In this document: positions 8,916 through 16,032 of the stretch, piece after piece
How positions within the stretch are numbered: the first letter of the stretch is position 1
Layout: each line of letters begins with the position of its first letter
Origin: Bacteroidaceae bacterium
GTDB lineage: Bacteria; Bacteroidota; Bacteroidia; Bacteroidales; Bacteroidaceae
Length of the DNA: 64,000 bases
Direction of reading: 5' to 3'
Assembly: GCA_017469925.1 (NCBI GenBank)
Contig: JAFUFK010000026.1
Span: 1 to 64,000 of the forward strand
The notes under the pieces: model-generated
The model's input: only the letters and a program-made list of their open reading frames with translations
Told to the model about the DNA's origin: nothing
Databases searched by the model: none
Translations under genes and position numbers: made by a program

Positions 8916-9863
8916 ATGTACAAACACTTAACCCAGGCGCAAAGGTACTACATTTATGTGGAACGACAAAAGGGTAGTACACAAAAATCCGCAGAAGCGA
9001 TTGGAGTGAGTGAGGCAACCGTAAGCCGCGAGATAAAGCGAAACGGTGGCAGGAACCGTAGTTATAACTTCATGAGAGCCCAGGAAAAGGCAGATGAGCG
9101 CAGTCATCGTACTCCAGGCAACCGAGCAGTCAGCGACACGCTCAAGTGGCGTGTCACGGAGTTGCTGACCAAGGAGCAGTGGTCGCCCAAGCAGATTGCC
9201 GGGCGCCTGAAGATGGAAGGACACGCCATTTCCCATGAGACCATCTACACCATGATACGTGCGGATGCGACCGGTGAGCTTGCACGGAACTGCTGGCACA
9301 AGATGAAGTACGACAGGAAGACCTCAAGGAAGCACGAGACGAAGGCCACCAACATCAAGAACCGCGTCAGCATACACGAGAGACCCGCAGAGGCTGACGG
9401 CACACGCTTCGGCGACTGGGAGATGGACCTCATCGTGGACAAGGACCAGAACGCCATCCTGACGCTTGTCGAAAGAAGCAGCGACCGCTTCCTCATGGAA
9501 AAACTCAAGCATGGCAAGCAGGCCTTGCCGCTGGCTAAGGTAGTATGGAGGCTGTTGCTGCCTTACAAGGGAGAAGGACTCAAGACCATCACAACGGACA
9601 ACGGATCGGAATTCGCGGCCCATGAATGGCTCTCAAAGAAACTACAAGTGCCTGTCTACTTCACAGACTCCTATTCATCATGGCAAAAAGGAAACATTGA
9701 GAACACCAACAAACTCATCAGACAGTACATACCACAAGGAACCGACATAAGTACTGTCACTGACAGGAGAATTGCATCCATACAGGCCAAAATCAACCGA
9801 AGACCAAGGGAAAAACTAAATTTTCTCACACCAAATGAAGTCTTTTTCAGACATTATGCCTAA
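8916..9863 (+). CDS. IS30 family transposase
   Basis: A 315-residue transposase. The N-terminus has the IS30 helix-turn-helix pattern (HLTQAQRYYIY, then SAEAIGVSEATVSREIKRN). The catalytic DDE triad is readable: Asp in GDWEMDLIV, Asp in TTDNGSEF and Glu in GNIENTNKLIRQYIP. Length and layout are normal for an intact IS30 transposase. A TTG codon two positions upstream could also initiate, but ATG fits the family start. No frameshift or stop is seen, so the element could be active. Confidence 0.95.
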   Translation: MYKHLTQAQRYYIYVERQKGSTQKSAEAIGVSEATVSREIKRNGGRNRSYNFMRAQEKADERSHRTPGNRAVSDTLKWRVTELLTKEQWSPKQIAGRLKMEGHAISHETIYTMIRADATGELARNCWHKMKYDRKTSRKHETKATNIKNRVSIHERPAEADGTRFGDWEMDLIVDKDQNAILTLVERSSDRFLMEKLKHGKQALPLAKVVWRLLLPYKGEGLKTITTDNGSEFAAHEWLSKKLQVPVYFTDSYSSWQKGNIENTNKLIRQYIPQGTDISTVTDRRIASIQAKINRRPREKLNFLTPNEVFFRHYA

Positions 9864-9868
9864 CTTTG
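9861..9868 (+). promoter_or_regulatory. outward-facing -7 box in the IS30 right end
   Basis: TAACTTTG, an exact TAnnTTTG match, directed out of the element towards the fucosidase start at 9935. The TAACTTTGCA form is the same as in the rpsL promoter. No strong -33 box is visible, so activity is a hypothesis. Confidence 0.35.
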
Positions 9869-9934
9869 CAGGCAACTTGCACTTGCTGGTTGACTCTATA
9901 AACTCTCACAACCTCATAAACTCACAACCTCATA

Positions 9935-11404
9935 ATGATAAGACATATTATTTCTCTATGCTTTATGATTGGCATAGCCATCGTGGCATCGGCGCAGACC
10001 ACCCTCGACGCACTGGCCAAGTCCACGCTGCCGCAGCGCGAAGTGAAGACCGACATGGGTCTGACGATGCAGCCAGAGGAGAAGATACGGTGGATGCGCG
10101 ACGCCCGCATCGGTATGTTCATCCACTGGGGACTGTATGCCGGGCCGGCGAAGGGCGAGTGGTACATGGAGAGGAGCAGCGTACCGATTGACGAATATCG
10201 CCGTCTGGCCTACGCGGAGAGCGGTGAACAGTATTTCGATGCCAGCGACTACCGTCCCGCCGAATGGATGCGGCTGGCCAAGGACATGGGCGCACGCTAC
10301 ACCTGCTTGACCACCCAGCACCACGACGGCTACTGCCTCTTCGAGAGCCACTATCCTACGGCGTTCACCTCCGTGCAGACCCACAACCGCGACTTCGTGC
10401 GCAAATATGTGGAGGCGGCGCGAGAGGCGGGGATGCGCGTGGGGCTCTACAAGACGCTCATCAACTGGCGGCATCCCGGCTACTACGACGTGACGGGCAC
10501 CGACTGCAAGCGCAACAACTTCGGCTACACCACGGCGGCGTGGCACAAGGAGGACGCGCGGCAGATGAAGGAGGAACTCTTCATGCAGACCCGCGAGCTG
10601 TGTTCCAACTACGGCCCGATAGACTACATCTTCTGGGACGGCGGCTGGCTGGCACAGCAGGGCACGGATGCCGACGCAGCATACTTCTGGGAACCGGGGC
10701 TATATACCGACCCGCAGAACCCGTGGCCCGTGAACCCGTTCTTCGCCATGACCGACTCTGTGACAGGCCGGCAGCTGGGGCTGATGGGCATGGTGCGCCG
10801 ATTGCAGCCCGACCTGGTGGCCAACCTGCGCTCCGGCTGGTGCGGCGACTACCTGTGCGATGAAGGCCCGAAGGAAGTGAAAGGCCCCATACGGCAGAAC
10901 CTCGTGGAGAAGTGCATGAGCCTGACGTGGCAGTGGGGCTACACCACCGAGACGGAGGACATCGGGAAGCTCTTCCCGCTCAGCCAGATTATCCGCACCT
11001 GTGCCGACTGCATGGTGCGCGATATGTGCTTCCTCATCAACGTCGGCCCCGACCGCCACGGTCACATCCCCGATGCCGCCCAGCGACGCTTGCGCGAGTT
11101 CGGCCAGTGGACGGCGGCCAATGCCCCAGCCATCTACGGCACTCGCGGCGGTCCCTGGCAGCCCGTCGACGGACAGTACGGCTTCACCTACTGCGACAAC
11201 ATGCTCTACGTGTTCTTCCTCGGCGGCTATACCGACGACACATTCTCTCTTCCCGAACTGCCCAAGGGCATGAAAGCACGCCATGCCTATATGCTCGACA
11301 GCGGTCAGAATGTCGCCCTCAGACAGAAAGGACAAACCGTAACACTAACCCACCTGCTGCTGAAAAACGACGAAGTAACCGTCGTGGCCGTGGAATTCAA
11401 GTAG
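9935..11404 (+). CDS. GH29 alpha-L-fucosidase
   Basis: A 489-residue exoglycosidase removing terminal alpha-L-fucose from glycans, predicted exported (signal peptide 1-20, cleaved before QTT). GH29 landmarks: GMFIHWGLY (about 60-68), QHHDGYCLF (about 128-136) and FWDGGW (about 233-238), whose Asp235 is the expected nucleophile. A small beta domain follows from about 400. It is probably part of the same glycan-degradation group as the hydrolase and lyase-like genes, suggesting a fucosylated uronic-acid-containing target, but an IS30 copy now separates them and its promoter may come from that element. Confidence 0.93.
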   Translation: MIRHIISLCFMIGIAIVASAQTTLDALAKSTLPQREVKTDMGLTMQPEEKIRWMRDARIGMFIHWGLYAGPAKGEWYMERSSVPIDEYRRLAYAESGEQYFDASDYRPAEWMRLAKDMGARYTCLTTQHHDGYCLFESHYPTAFTSVQTHNRDFVRKYVEAAREAGMRVGLYKTLINWRHPGYYDVTGTDCKRNNFGYTTAAWHKEDARQMKEELFMQTRELCSNYGPIDYIFWDGGWLAQQGTDADAAYFWEPGLYTDPQNPWPVNPFFAMTDSVTGRQLGLMGMVRRLQPDLVANLRSGWCGDYLCDEGPKEVKGPIRQNLVEKCMSLTWQWGYTTETEDIGKLFPLSQIIRTCADCMVRDMCFLINVGPDRHGHIPDAAQRRLREFGQWTAANAPAIYGTRGGPWQPVDGQYGFTYCDNMLYVFFLGGYTDDTFSLPELPKGMKARHAYMLDSGQNVALRQKGQTVTLTHLLLKNDEVTVVAVEFK

Positions 11405-11453
11405 ACTGCGCAATATACCTCGCCTATTGTTCGTTTTATTGTAAAACAGAATC

Positions 11454-11701
11454 ATGAAAAGACTGATAGAGATAACCTCTTTGAGTTGCCTGCTCCTGCT
11501 TGCGGGTTGCAAGCCTTCAGGAGCGCCGCGCTTCCCTATGAAGAGAATACTGTTACTGACTATCATCGCATGGTGTACAGTCGAGACGAACGGCTACTCG
11601 CAAGCCGACTACAAGATGGCAGGTCCCTACGAGGTGGTGACCCGCGACGGCAGGTTCGCCTATACCAAGACGGGCAGTGAGTGCGACATGAAGAAAGCCC
11701 T
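11454..11701 (+). pseudogene. broken secreted-protein gene with two signal peptides in frame
   Basis: The frame opens with a lipoprotein-type signal (MKRLIEITSLSCLLLLAGC) and, 28 residues on, a second signal-like start (MKRILLLTIIAWC, ATG at 11538) followed by ADYKMAGPYEVVTRDGRFAY and GSECDMKKA, which resembles the start of secreted Bacteroidetes alginate-lyase-like enzymes (from memory, unverified). The frame then runs into the left end of an IS982 element at 11702 and stops inside it. No matching remainder is seen beyond the element's right end. It is a truncated remnant of the fucosidase-linked group. Confidence 0.7.
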
Positions 11702-12749
11702 ACCCCAGTTCGGGATAAGAAGTTCTAAAAAAGCATGAGTTGTTTAGTGTCTTCAATGTAGTATCCTTGAAGCGCCTGTGGCTTATTGTCGAAGAAGCAG
11801 TAAGCCGCCAGTGCCGCAATCATGCTCATGATGAAGTTGTTGACCGGCCTGTGTCTTGAGTGTACCAGCTGTGCCGTATTCTTGAGCATGTCATTAATTG
11901 TCTCGATGATACATCTTTTCCGCAGCATGACCTTGTCCCACATGGGCATGAGCTTGTTCTTCATGTTAGTTCTGATGCCTGTCACCAAATGGATCCCGTC
12001 CTCGAAGAGCACGTCGAAGAGTCTGGGTGAGATGTATCCCCTGTCGGCAAAGAGCTTTCCGTAGAGCGTCTTGGCAAGAACCGCCCACACTTTCGGGCCC
12101 CTGTCATCCACATTGGCACCCGTGAAACAGAACGTGATGATCTCTCCTCTGTCATTGCAAACCAGGTGCAGCTTGAAGCCGTGACACCATCCCATCGTCC
12201 CCTTTCCGTCGGTAGCCAGTCCCTTGAACACCTTGTTGGCGTAACGCCTGAGATTGTGGCAGACAGGCACCATCGTAGAGCCCACGAAACTGATGCCAGT
12301 GCAGCGTCCGAAGGCTGAGAGGTTCAGGAAGAACATCATCTGGAAGAACACGCGGCTCTCGAGCTCCACGAAGCAGTTGTAGGATACGGCATTAGGGAAA
12401 TCGGATTTCAGATGCTGCCTGATGAAGAACAGGTAGTAGTGCTTGAAGTTGCGGAAAGAGCCGAACTGGAACACTATCAGGATGGTCATAATCTCACTGT
12501 CAGAGAGGGATGCCTTGCGGTAGCGGCGGACCTTGCCATCAGAGGACATAAGTGATTTTTTGTCCATCTGCTTGTCAATTTCTTTGCAAAATTCATCCAC
12601 GGCACAGAAAATTTCTGTAATTTTGTTGTCGGTAATCATGAGAATATTCTTTTGTTTAACTTTATAAGTAACTGATTATCACCTATAAAGGTACAAAAAC
12701 ATCTCAGATTACCAACTTTTTAAGCAACTTTCTTATCCCGAACTGAGGT
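11702..12749 (-). mobile_element. IS982-family insertion sequence
   Basis: Ends read ACCCCAGTTCGGGATAAGAA (11702-11721) and, inverted, ACCTCAGTTCGGGATAAGAA (12730-12749): a 20-bp inverted repeat with one mismatch. It carries one intact transposase gene. The flanking bases (left ...GAAAGCCCT, right ATTCATTGT...) show no target duplication, so the surroundings were rearranged after insertion, probably by recombination between IS copies or an adjacent deletion. Confidence 0.9.
11725..12639 (-). CDS. IS982 family transposase
   Basis: A 304-residue DDE transposase. The segments FRNFKHYYLFF, PNAVSYNCFVELE, GTMGWCHGFKLHLV, ADRGYIS and RCIIETINDMLKN are typical of IS982 (Asp in the ADRGY motif; the closing Glu in IETINDMLK). 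The full reading frame is intact between the inverted repeats. It is read opposite to the gene it truncates. Confidence 0.95.
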   Translation of the reverse strand: MITDNKITEIFCAVDEFCKEIDKQMDKKSLMSSDGKVRRYRKASLSDSEIMTILIVFQFGSFRNFKHYYLFFIRQHLKSDFPNAVSYNCFVELESRVFFQMMFFLNLSAFGRCTGISFVGSTMVPVCHNLRRYANKVFKGLATDGKGTMGWCHGFKLHLVCNDRGEIITFCFTGANVDDRGPKVWAVLAKTLYGKLFADRGYISPRLFDVLFEDGIHLVTGIRTNMKNKLMPMWDKVMLRKRCIIETINDMLKNTAQLVHSRHRPVNNFIMSMIAALAAYCFFDNKPQALQGYYIEDTKQLMLF

Positions 12750-12965
12750 ATTCATTGTCTTTACGTTTTTGAGATGCATCTGACGTAAAGACTCGAAAAG
12801 TCCGAAAAAGATTTAAACGAAAGACACTTTTTTCAAAAGACGGGCGAGAATGTGCTGTTTCCCATCCTCCCCGCCTTGTATAATTGTGCCTATTGCCACA
12901 ACGGTTCGTTCTCCCATCCACGGGGAAACTCCATCATTAAAATACGGCTCAGAACCGCCCTCACC
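12750..12965. other. non-coding stretch between IS982 and the AbiE operon
   Basis: About 215 bases hold no convincing gene. One short minus-strand frame (about 62 codons) has no family features. The sequence does not continue the gene broken at 11701, which supports a rearrangement at the IS. Confidence 0.5.
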
Positions 12966-14030
12966 CTATCCCATTCGTTGAATCTCGTTTAGATAGAAGA
13001 ATGCCTCGGGATGTGTCTTTTTAAGTTTGTTGAGTTTCGTAGGCATAGGGTGTTGAAGAGCCAGTGATGCCAACATACCTATATCGTCAGGTGTATAGTG
13101 TCGTATCTCGTTAATCCCATTCTCCAAAAGTCGGCTGAGGTAAGCCACTTTGGCTGCATTGATGATGGCAGAATCCAAGGTGTACTTCTCGCTGTGAATG
13201 AAATTGCCTATACGGCTAATGCCATCTTGCAGGAGTTTGTATTCCTCCGGATTCGCCAAACCGCGCATACAGATGGTGATGGCTGTCTGGTAGATGTCGT
13301 CAAGCACCTGTTGAATGTCATCTGATGGCAAATTGCGATATTGCAGTTCCACCATGGCAAACTTCAGGAAGGTCTGGCGGGTAATAGTCAAGTCTTTCGT
13401 GATGTCGAACAGCGAGGCTACGTCAAAGAGCTGCTTGATAATCTCCATCGTACATTTCTTCTGGCCTTTGTAGAATGGGATGCCCGTTGTGTGGGGAGCG
13501 AAAGCCGTCAGTTTGTCGCCCAACAAATCTTCATGGCTCGGCAAACTGACTATGACAAGAGGTTCTTCGGTCATCAGCAACGGACTCTGTATGGGTAGCG
13601 ACACAATCTGGGAATAGTGTGTTTCCTCGAAGAGCACGTCAAGCAGTATCTTGTCTTGTCCACCATTACCAGGATAACTCACTTCGTAGTAGAACTTGGC
13701 ATGTTGCTTCGGAACATCTGTGCGCGAGATGCGTTCTACGAGTTCCACGTTGCCGAAGCCATATTCTTCGGCATATTGGCTGAGGAATTCCTCTATGACG
13801 GTTCCTGGAGGACAGATGATGTCAATGTCTATTGACAATCGTTTGCTGGTGTTCAGGTGGAGCATCAGCGAACTGCCACCCTTGAAGATGAAGGGACAGC
13901 CAGAGCGAGTCAGTGCTTCAAGCAGAGAAAAGGCACGGATGGTCTTTTCTACCAATGCAATGTCGCGGACACCTATTTGGCGGGCGGCTTCGGTTATCCA
14001 TTCAAGGCTTCTACTCTTGGGATTGATCAT
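12966..14030 (-). CDS. abiEii: AbiEii-type nucleotidyltransferase toxin
   Basis: A 354-residue protein of the AbiEii/MenT nucleotidyltransferase family, the toxin of AbiE-type abortive phage infection and type IV-like toxin-antitoxin systems. Motifs: KGGSS (50-54) followed by RLSIDIDI (64-71), the nucleotidyl-transfer core with its two aspartates, then GDKLTAFAPHTTG (171-183) and KQLFDVASLF (199-208), the conserved second half. It is translated after the antitoxin gene with a 20-base overlap (14011-14030), so expression is coupled. The pair is AT-richer than its neighbours and next to an IS, as expected of mobile defence genes. Phage defence is inferred from the family. Confidence 0.9.
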   Translation of the reverse strand: MINPKSRSLEWITEAARQIGVRDIALVEKTIRAFSLLEALTRSGCPFIFKGGSSLMLHLNTSKRLSIDIDIICPPGTVIEEFLSQYAEEYGFGNVELVERISRTDVPKQHAKFYYEVSYPGNGGQDKILLDVLFEETHYSQIVSLPIQSPLLMTEEPLVIVSLPSHEDLLGDKLTAFAPHTTGIPFYKGQKKCTMEIIKQLFDVASLFDITKDLTITRQTFLKFAMVELQYRNLPSDDIQQVLDDIYQTAITICMRGLANPEEYKLLQDGISRIGNFIHSEKYTLDSAIINAAKVAYLSRLLENGINEIRHYTPDDIGMLASLALQHPMPTKLNKLKKTHPEAFFYLNEIQRMG

Positions 14031-14754
14031 GGTCTATCGTGTATATGATATGTTCTACTTTCTCTTTCCTGTTGCGGCGAGAGGCATATCTCATCAGTTT
14101 GCTCATGTTGACATGATTCCTCTCACGCGCATACTCATATATATTATATATTTCGGAACCGCTGGCGAACTGCAGTTCGTTGTCGCCAATGGCATCCACA
14201 AGGATTTTCTCTATACGTGGTACTTGGCAGCCATTCACGATGGTCAATGGCGACTGACCTATCAACTGACGTACCACGATAGCATCAGTACCCGTCAGAT
14301 AGCGGTCGCAGTCTATGGGTGACGGTGACAGTAGGATGTTTCTGCCAAGTTCCATTTCCTGCAATGCATGGAATACCGTCTCCATACCATCTTTCTCCAC
14401 ATCAACGAAAACATAGCCGATGTCTGGCACATGGAGCATGAACGAAGCAAGCACCCGTGGACTCCAAATACATATATCAAGGAGTGGAAACTTCTGTTTT
14501 AGACTCAAATAGATGTTTTTTTCTGTCTCTGATGGCTGATATACGAATTCTGGCAGACTGTCATGAGCCAATTCATACACACCATGACCTACCCTGCGAA
14601 GCAAGCCTGATGCAAGCATCCGGTTAATCTGGAGGGTAATCGCACTGTCCTTGATACCCGTCTGCTGGCGGGCAACTTCACGCAACAGGTCCTTCCGATG
14701 GAAGGTACCACCTTGTGCCACTGCGTAATTCAATATAGCTTCCGTTGCTGTCAT
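14011..14754 (-). CDS. abiEi: AbiEi-like antitoxin/transcriptional regulator
   Basis: A 247-residue protein upstream of and overlapping the toxin gene. The N-terminus is a winged-helix module (about 10-65: GTFHRKDLLREV, then LASGLLRRVGHGVYELA), typical of AbiEi-like antitoxins that repress their own promoter. The central and C-terminal part (about 75-235) matches the general layout of the DUF6577 class of Bacteroidetes AbiEi partners, from memory. It is likely to bind DNA near the promoter at 14772-14802 and to block the toxin without direct neutralization. Confidence 0.8.
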   Translation of the reverse strand: MTATEAILNYAVAQGGTFHRKDLLREVARQQTGIKDSAITLQINRMLASGLLRRVGHGVYELAHDSLPEFVYQPSETEKNIYLSLKQKFPLLDICIWSPRVLASFMLHVPDIGYVFVDVEKDGMETVFHALQEMELGRNILLSPSPIDCDRYLTGTDAIVVRQLIGQSPLTIVNGCQVPRIEKILVDAIGDNELQFASGSEIYNIYEYARERNHVNMSKLMRYASRRNRKEKVEHIIYTIDHDQSQE

Positions 14755-14771
14755 ATCTCAGTTTGCCGTTG

Positions 14772-14802
14772 CAAAATTATATCTTTTTTGTCAAACATCA
14801 AA
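14772..14802 (-). promoter_or_regulatory. promoter of the AbiE operon
   Basis: On the minus strand TTTG (14802-14799), 19 bases, then TAATTTTG (14779-14772): a full Bacteroidetes promoter. The transcript would start about 10 bases before the antitoxin ATG. Confidence 0.65.
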
Positions 14803-15299
14803 ACATTTTGCCAAGAAAGAAATATTTCAGCTGCTTTTTTAACATAAAAACGAGTGTATTCTGACTAAATCCAGCATTATCACAGGTAATCATCTCTCTG
14901 TCGAACCATAAATGTTGGCATGTCTGAATGTCCTTTTTCTTCTTCTTCGTTTGACTTTGAATTATTAACCGTCGTTGAATCCCAGGCATTTAGAGCGTCC
15001 GAGATACAATAACGGTACAAGAACCCTATTTTTAGCCGATTTTCAAGCCATCGGTGAAGCTTCAAAATGAGTTTCTAATGTCAACCAGATTTGGCAAACG
15101 GCAAAAATGCATCAAAATTAAAAGTTAAATAATCTTAACGATTTGTTAAATCTTTCTCTCTTTTGAAGGCTGGTTTTGCTCTGCAAAACTCTTCGATTTT
15201 CCATTTTGCACTCATGCACTTTTTTGTACCTTTCAACTTTGAGGATATTGCATAAATATCTGTGTTGCAATTATTTATAAAACCATAAAACAATCCCAC
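14803..15299. other. AT-rich intergenic region with possible gene remnant
   Basis: About 500 bases between the AbiE promoter and the glycosyltransferase operon. Two short minus-strand frames around 14798-15065 (one reading HRWLENRLKIGFLYRYCISD) look protein-like but are too short and broken to name; they could be remnants of a mobile gene. A plus-strand promoter candidate lies at 15205-15234. Confidence 0.4.
15205..15234 (+). promoter_or_regulatory. candidate promoter of the glycosyltransferase operon
   Basis: TTTG (15205-15208), 18 bases, then TACCTTTC (15227-15234), one base off the TAnnTTTG consensus. A 17-codon frame (15300-15353, beginning MDEVIESAIRLF) ends one base before the next gene's ATG and could be a leader or a gene remnant. 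Confidence 0.35.
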
Positions 15300-15354
15300 A
15301 TGGACGAAGTCATAGAATCTGCTATACGTTTGTTTAACAAGATAAATCAGTGAT

Positions 15355-16032
15355 ATGAAAGATTTGACGATATGGATTACTTATCATGATCCGAAACAAC
15401 TGGAAGAGTACAATCTTCATGAGGATGAGACACATCGGCTTTTCTATGGTAGGGACACAGCGATGGAAGGTGAGAACATCAATTACCTGAACGAATTCTA
15501 CTCAGAGCTTGTCACCTTGTATTGGGTATGGAAGAATGGTGTAAAGAGCAATCGGGTTGGCTTCTGCCATTATCGTCGCATGTTCCGTGAGGTGCTGGAT
15601 GTGGGAGAGGGAACCTGCCAGGCTCTTGCCATAAACCACAATTGCCACGTATTCTTGCACTATAAGACATGGCACAACTATCAGGATTTCTATGATATTG
15701 TGGACATACTGAATGAGCAATACGGGGTTGGTAATAAGTATTCTCGTTACATGCTGGAGAGTAAGACTTTTGTACCGTTCTGTAGTTTCGTAATGCGTTG
15801 GGAGGATTTCAATAGACTATGTGATTTTCTCTTCCCTATTCTGTTCGCATTTGATAAGCGGAACGGACTCGACATGACTCCACAGTTATATACCGAAAAG
15901 GCAATTCGTGATTTCCGTTATGGTGATGTCATGTATCAGCGTAGGGCTATATCATTCTTGGCAGAGCGAGTGATTAGTTGTTATTTGGTATGTGAGATGA
16001 AAGTCCTTTGTGTAAGTGAATTGCAAAAATGA
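15355..16032 (+). CDS. DUF4422 family glycosyltransferase-like protein
   Basis: A 225-residue cytoplasmic protein of the DUF4422 class, found in capsule and LPS gene clusters and regarded as a GT-A-type glycosyltransferase. The family pattern is visible: SELVTLYWVWKN (about 50-61) then VGFCHYRRMF (about 68-77), and near the C-terminus the expected DFRYGDVMYQRRAISFLAERV. The stop overlaps the next start by four bases (ATGA), so translation is coupled. The role in this operon is unknown; sugar transfer to a glycan or to the exported protein encoded by the third gene are both possible. Confidence 0.8.
   Translation: MKDLTIWITYHDPKQLEEYNLHEDETHRLFYGRDTAMEGENINYLNEFYSELVTLYWVWKNGVKSNRVGFCHYRRMFREVLDVGEGTCQALAINHNCHVFLHYKTWHNYQDFYDIVDILNEQYGVGNKYSRYMLESKTFVPFCSFVMRWEDFNRLCDFLFPILFAFDKRNGLDMTPQLYTEKAIRDFRYGDVMYQRRAISFLAERVISCYLVCEMKVLCVSELQK

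Larger units (their letters stand above)
8741..9884 (+). mobile_element. IS30-family insertion sequence
   Basis: Holds the IS30-type transposase gene. The ends read AAGTGCAA (8741-8748) and TTGCACTT (9877-9884), an inverted pair, with weaker pairing further in. The exact ends are therefore approximate. A 14-base direct repeat AACTCTCACAACCT lies outside both ends (8711-8724 and 9901-9914), longer and further out than the 2-4 base duplication normal for IS30. The element sits between the lyase-like gene and the fucosidase gene and separates them transcriptionally. Confidence 0.7.

Noticed and set aside
11706-12745. Target-site duplication of IS982
   Set aside because: The bases next to the two ends do not match, so no duplication can be claimed.
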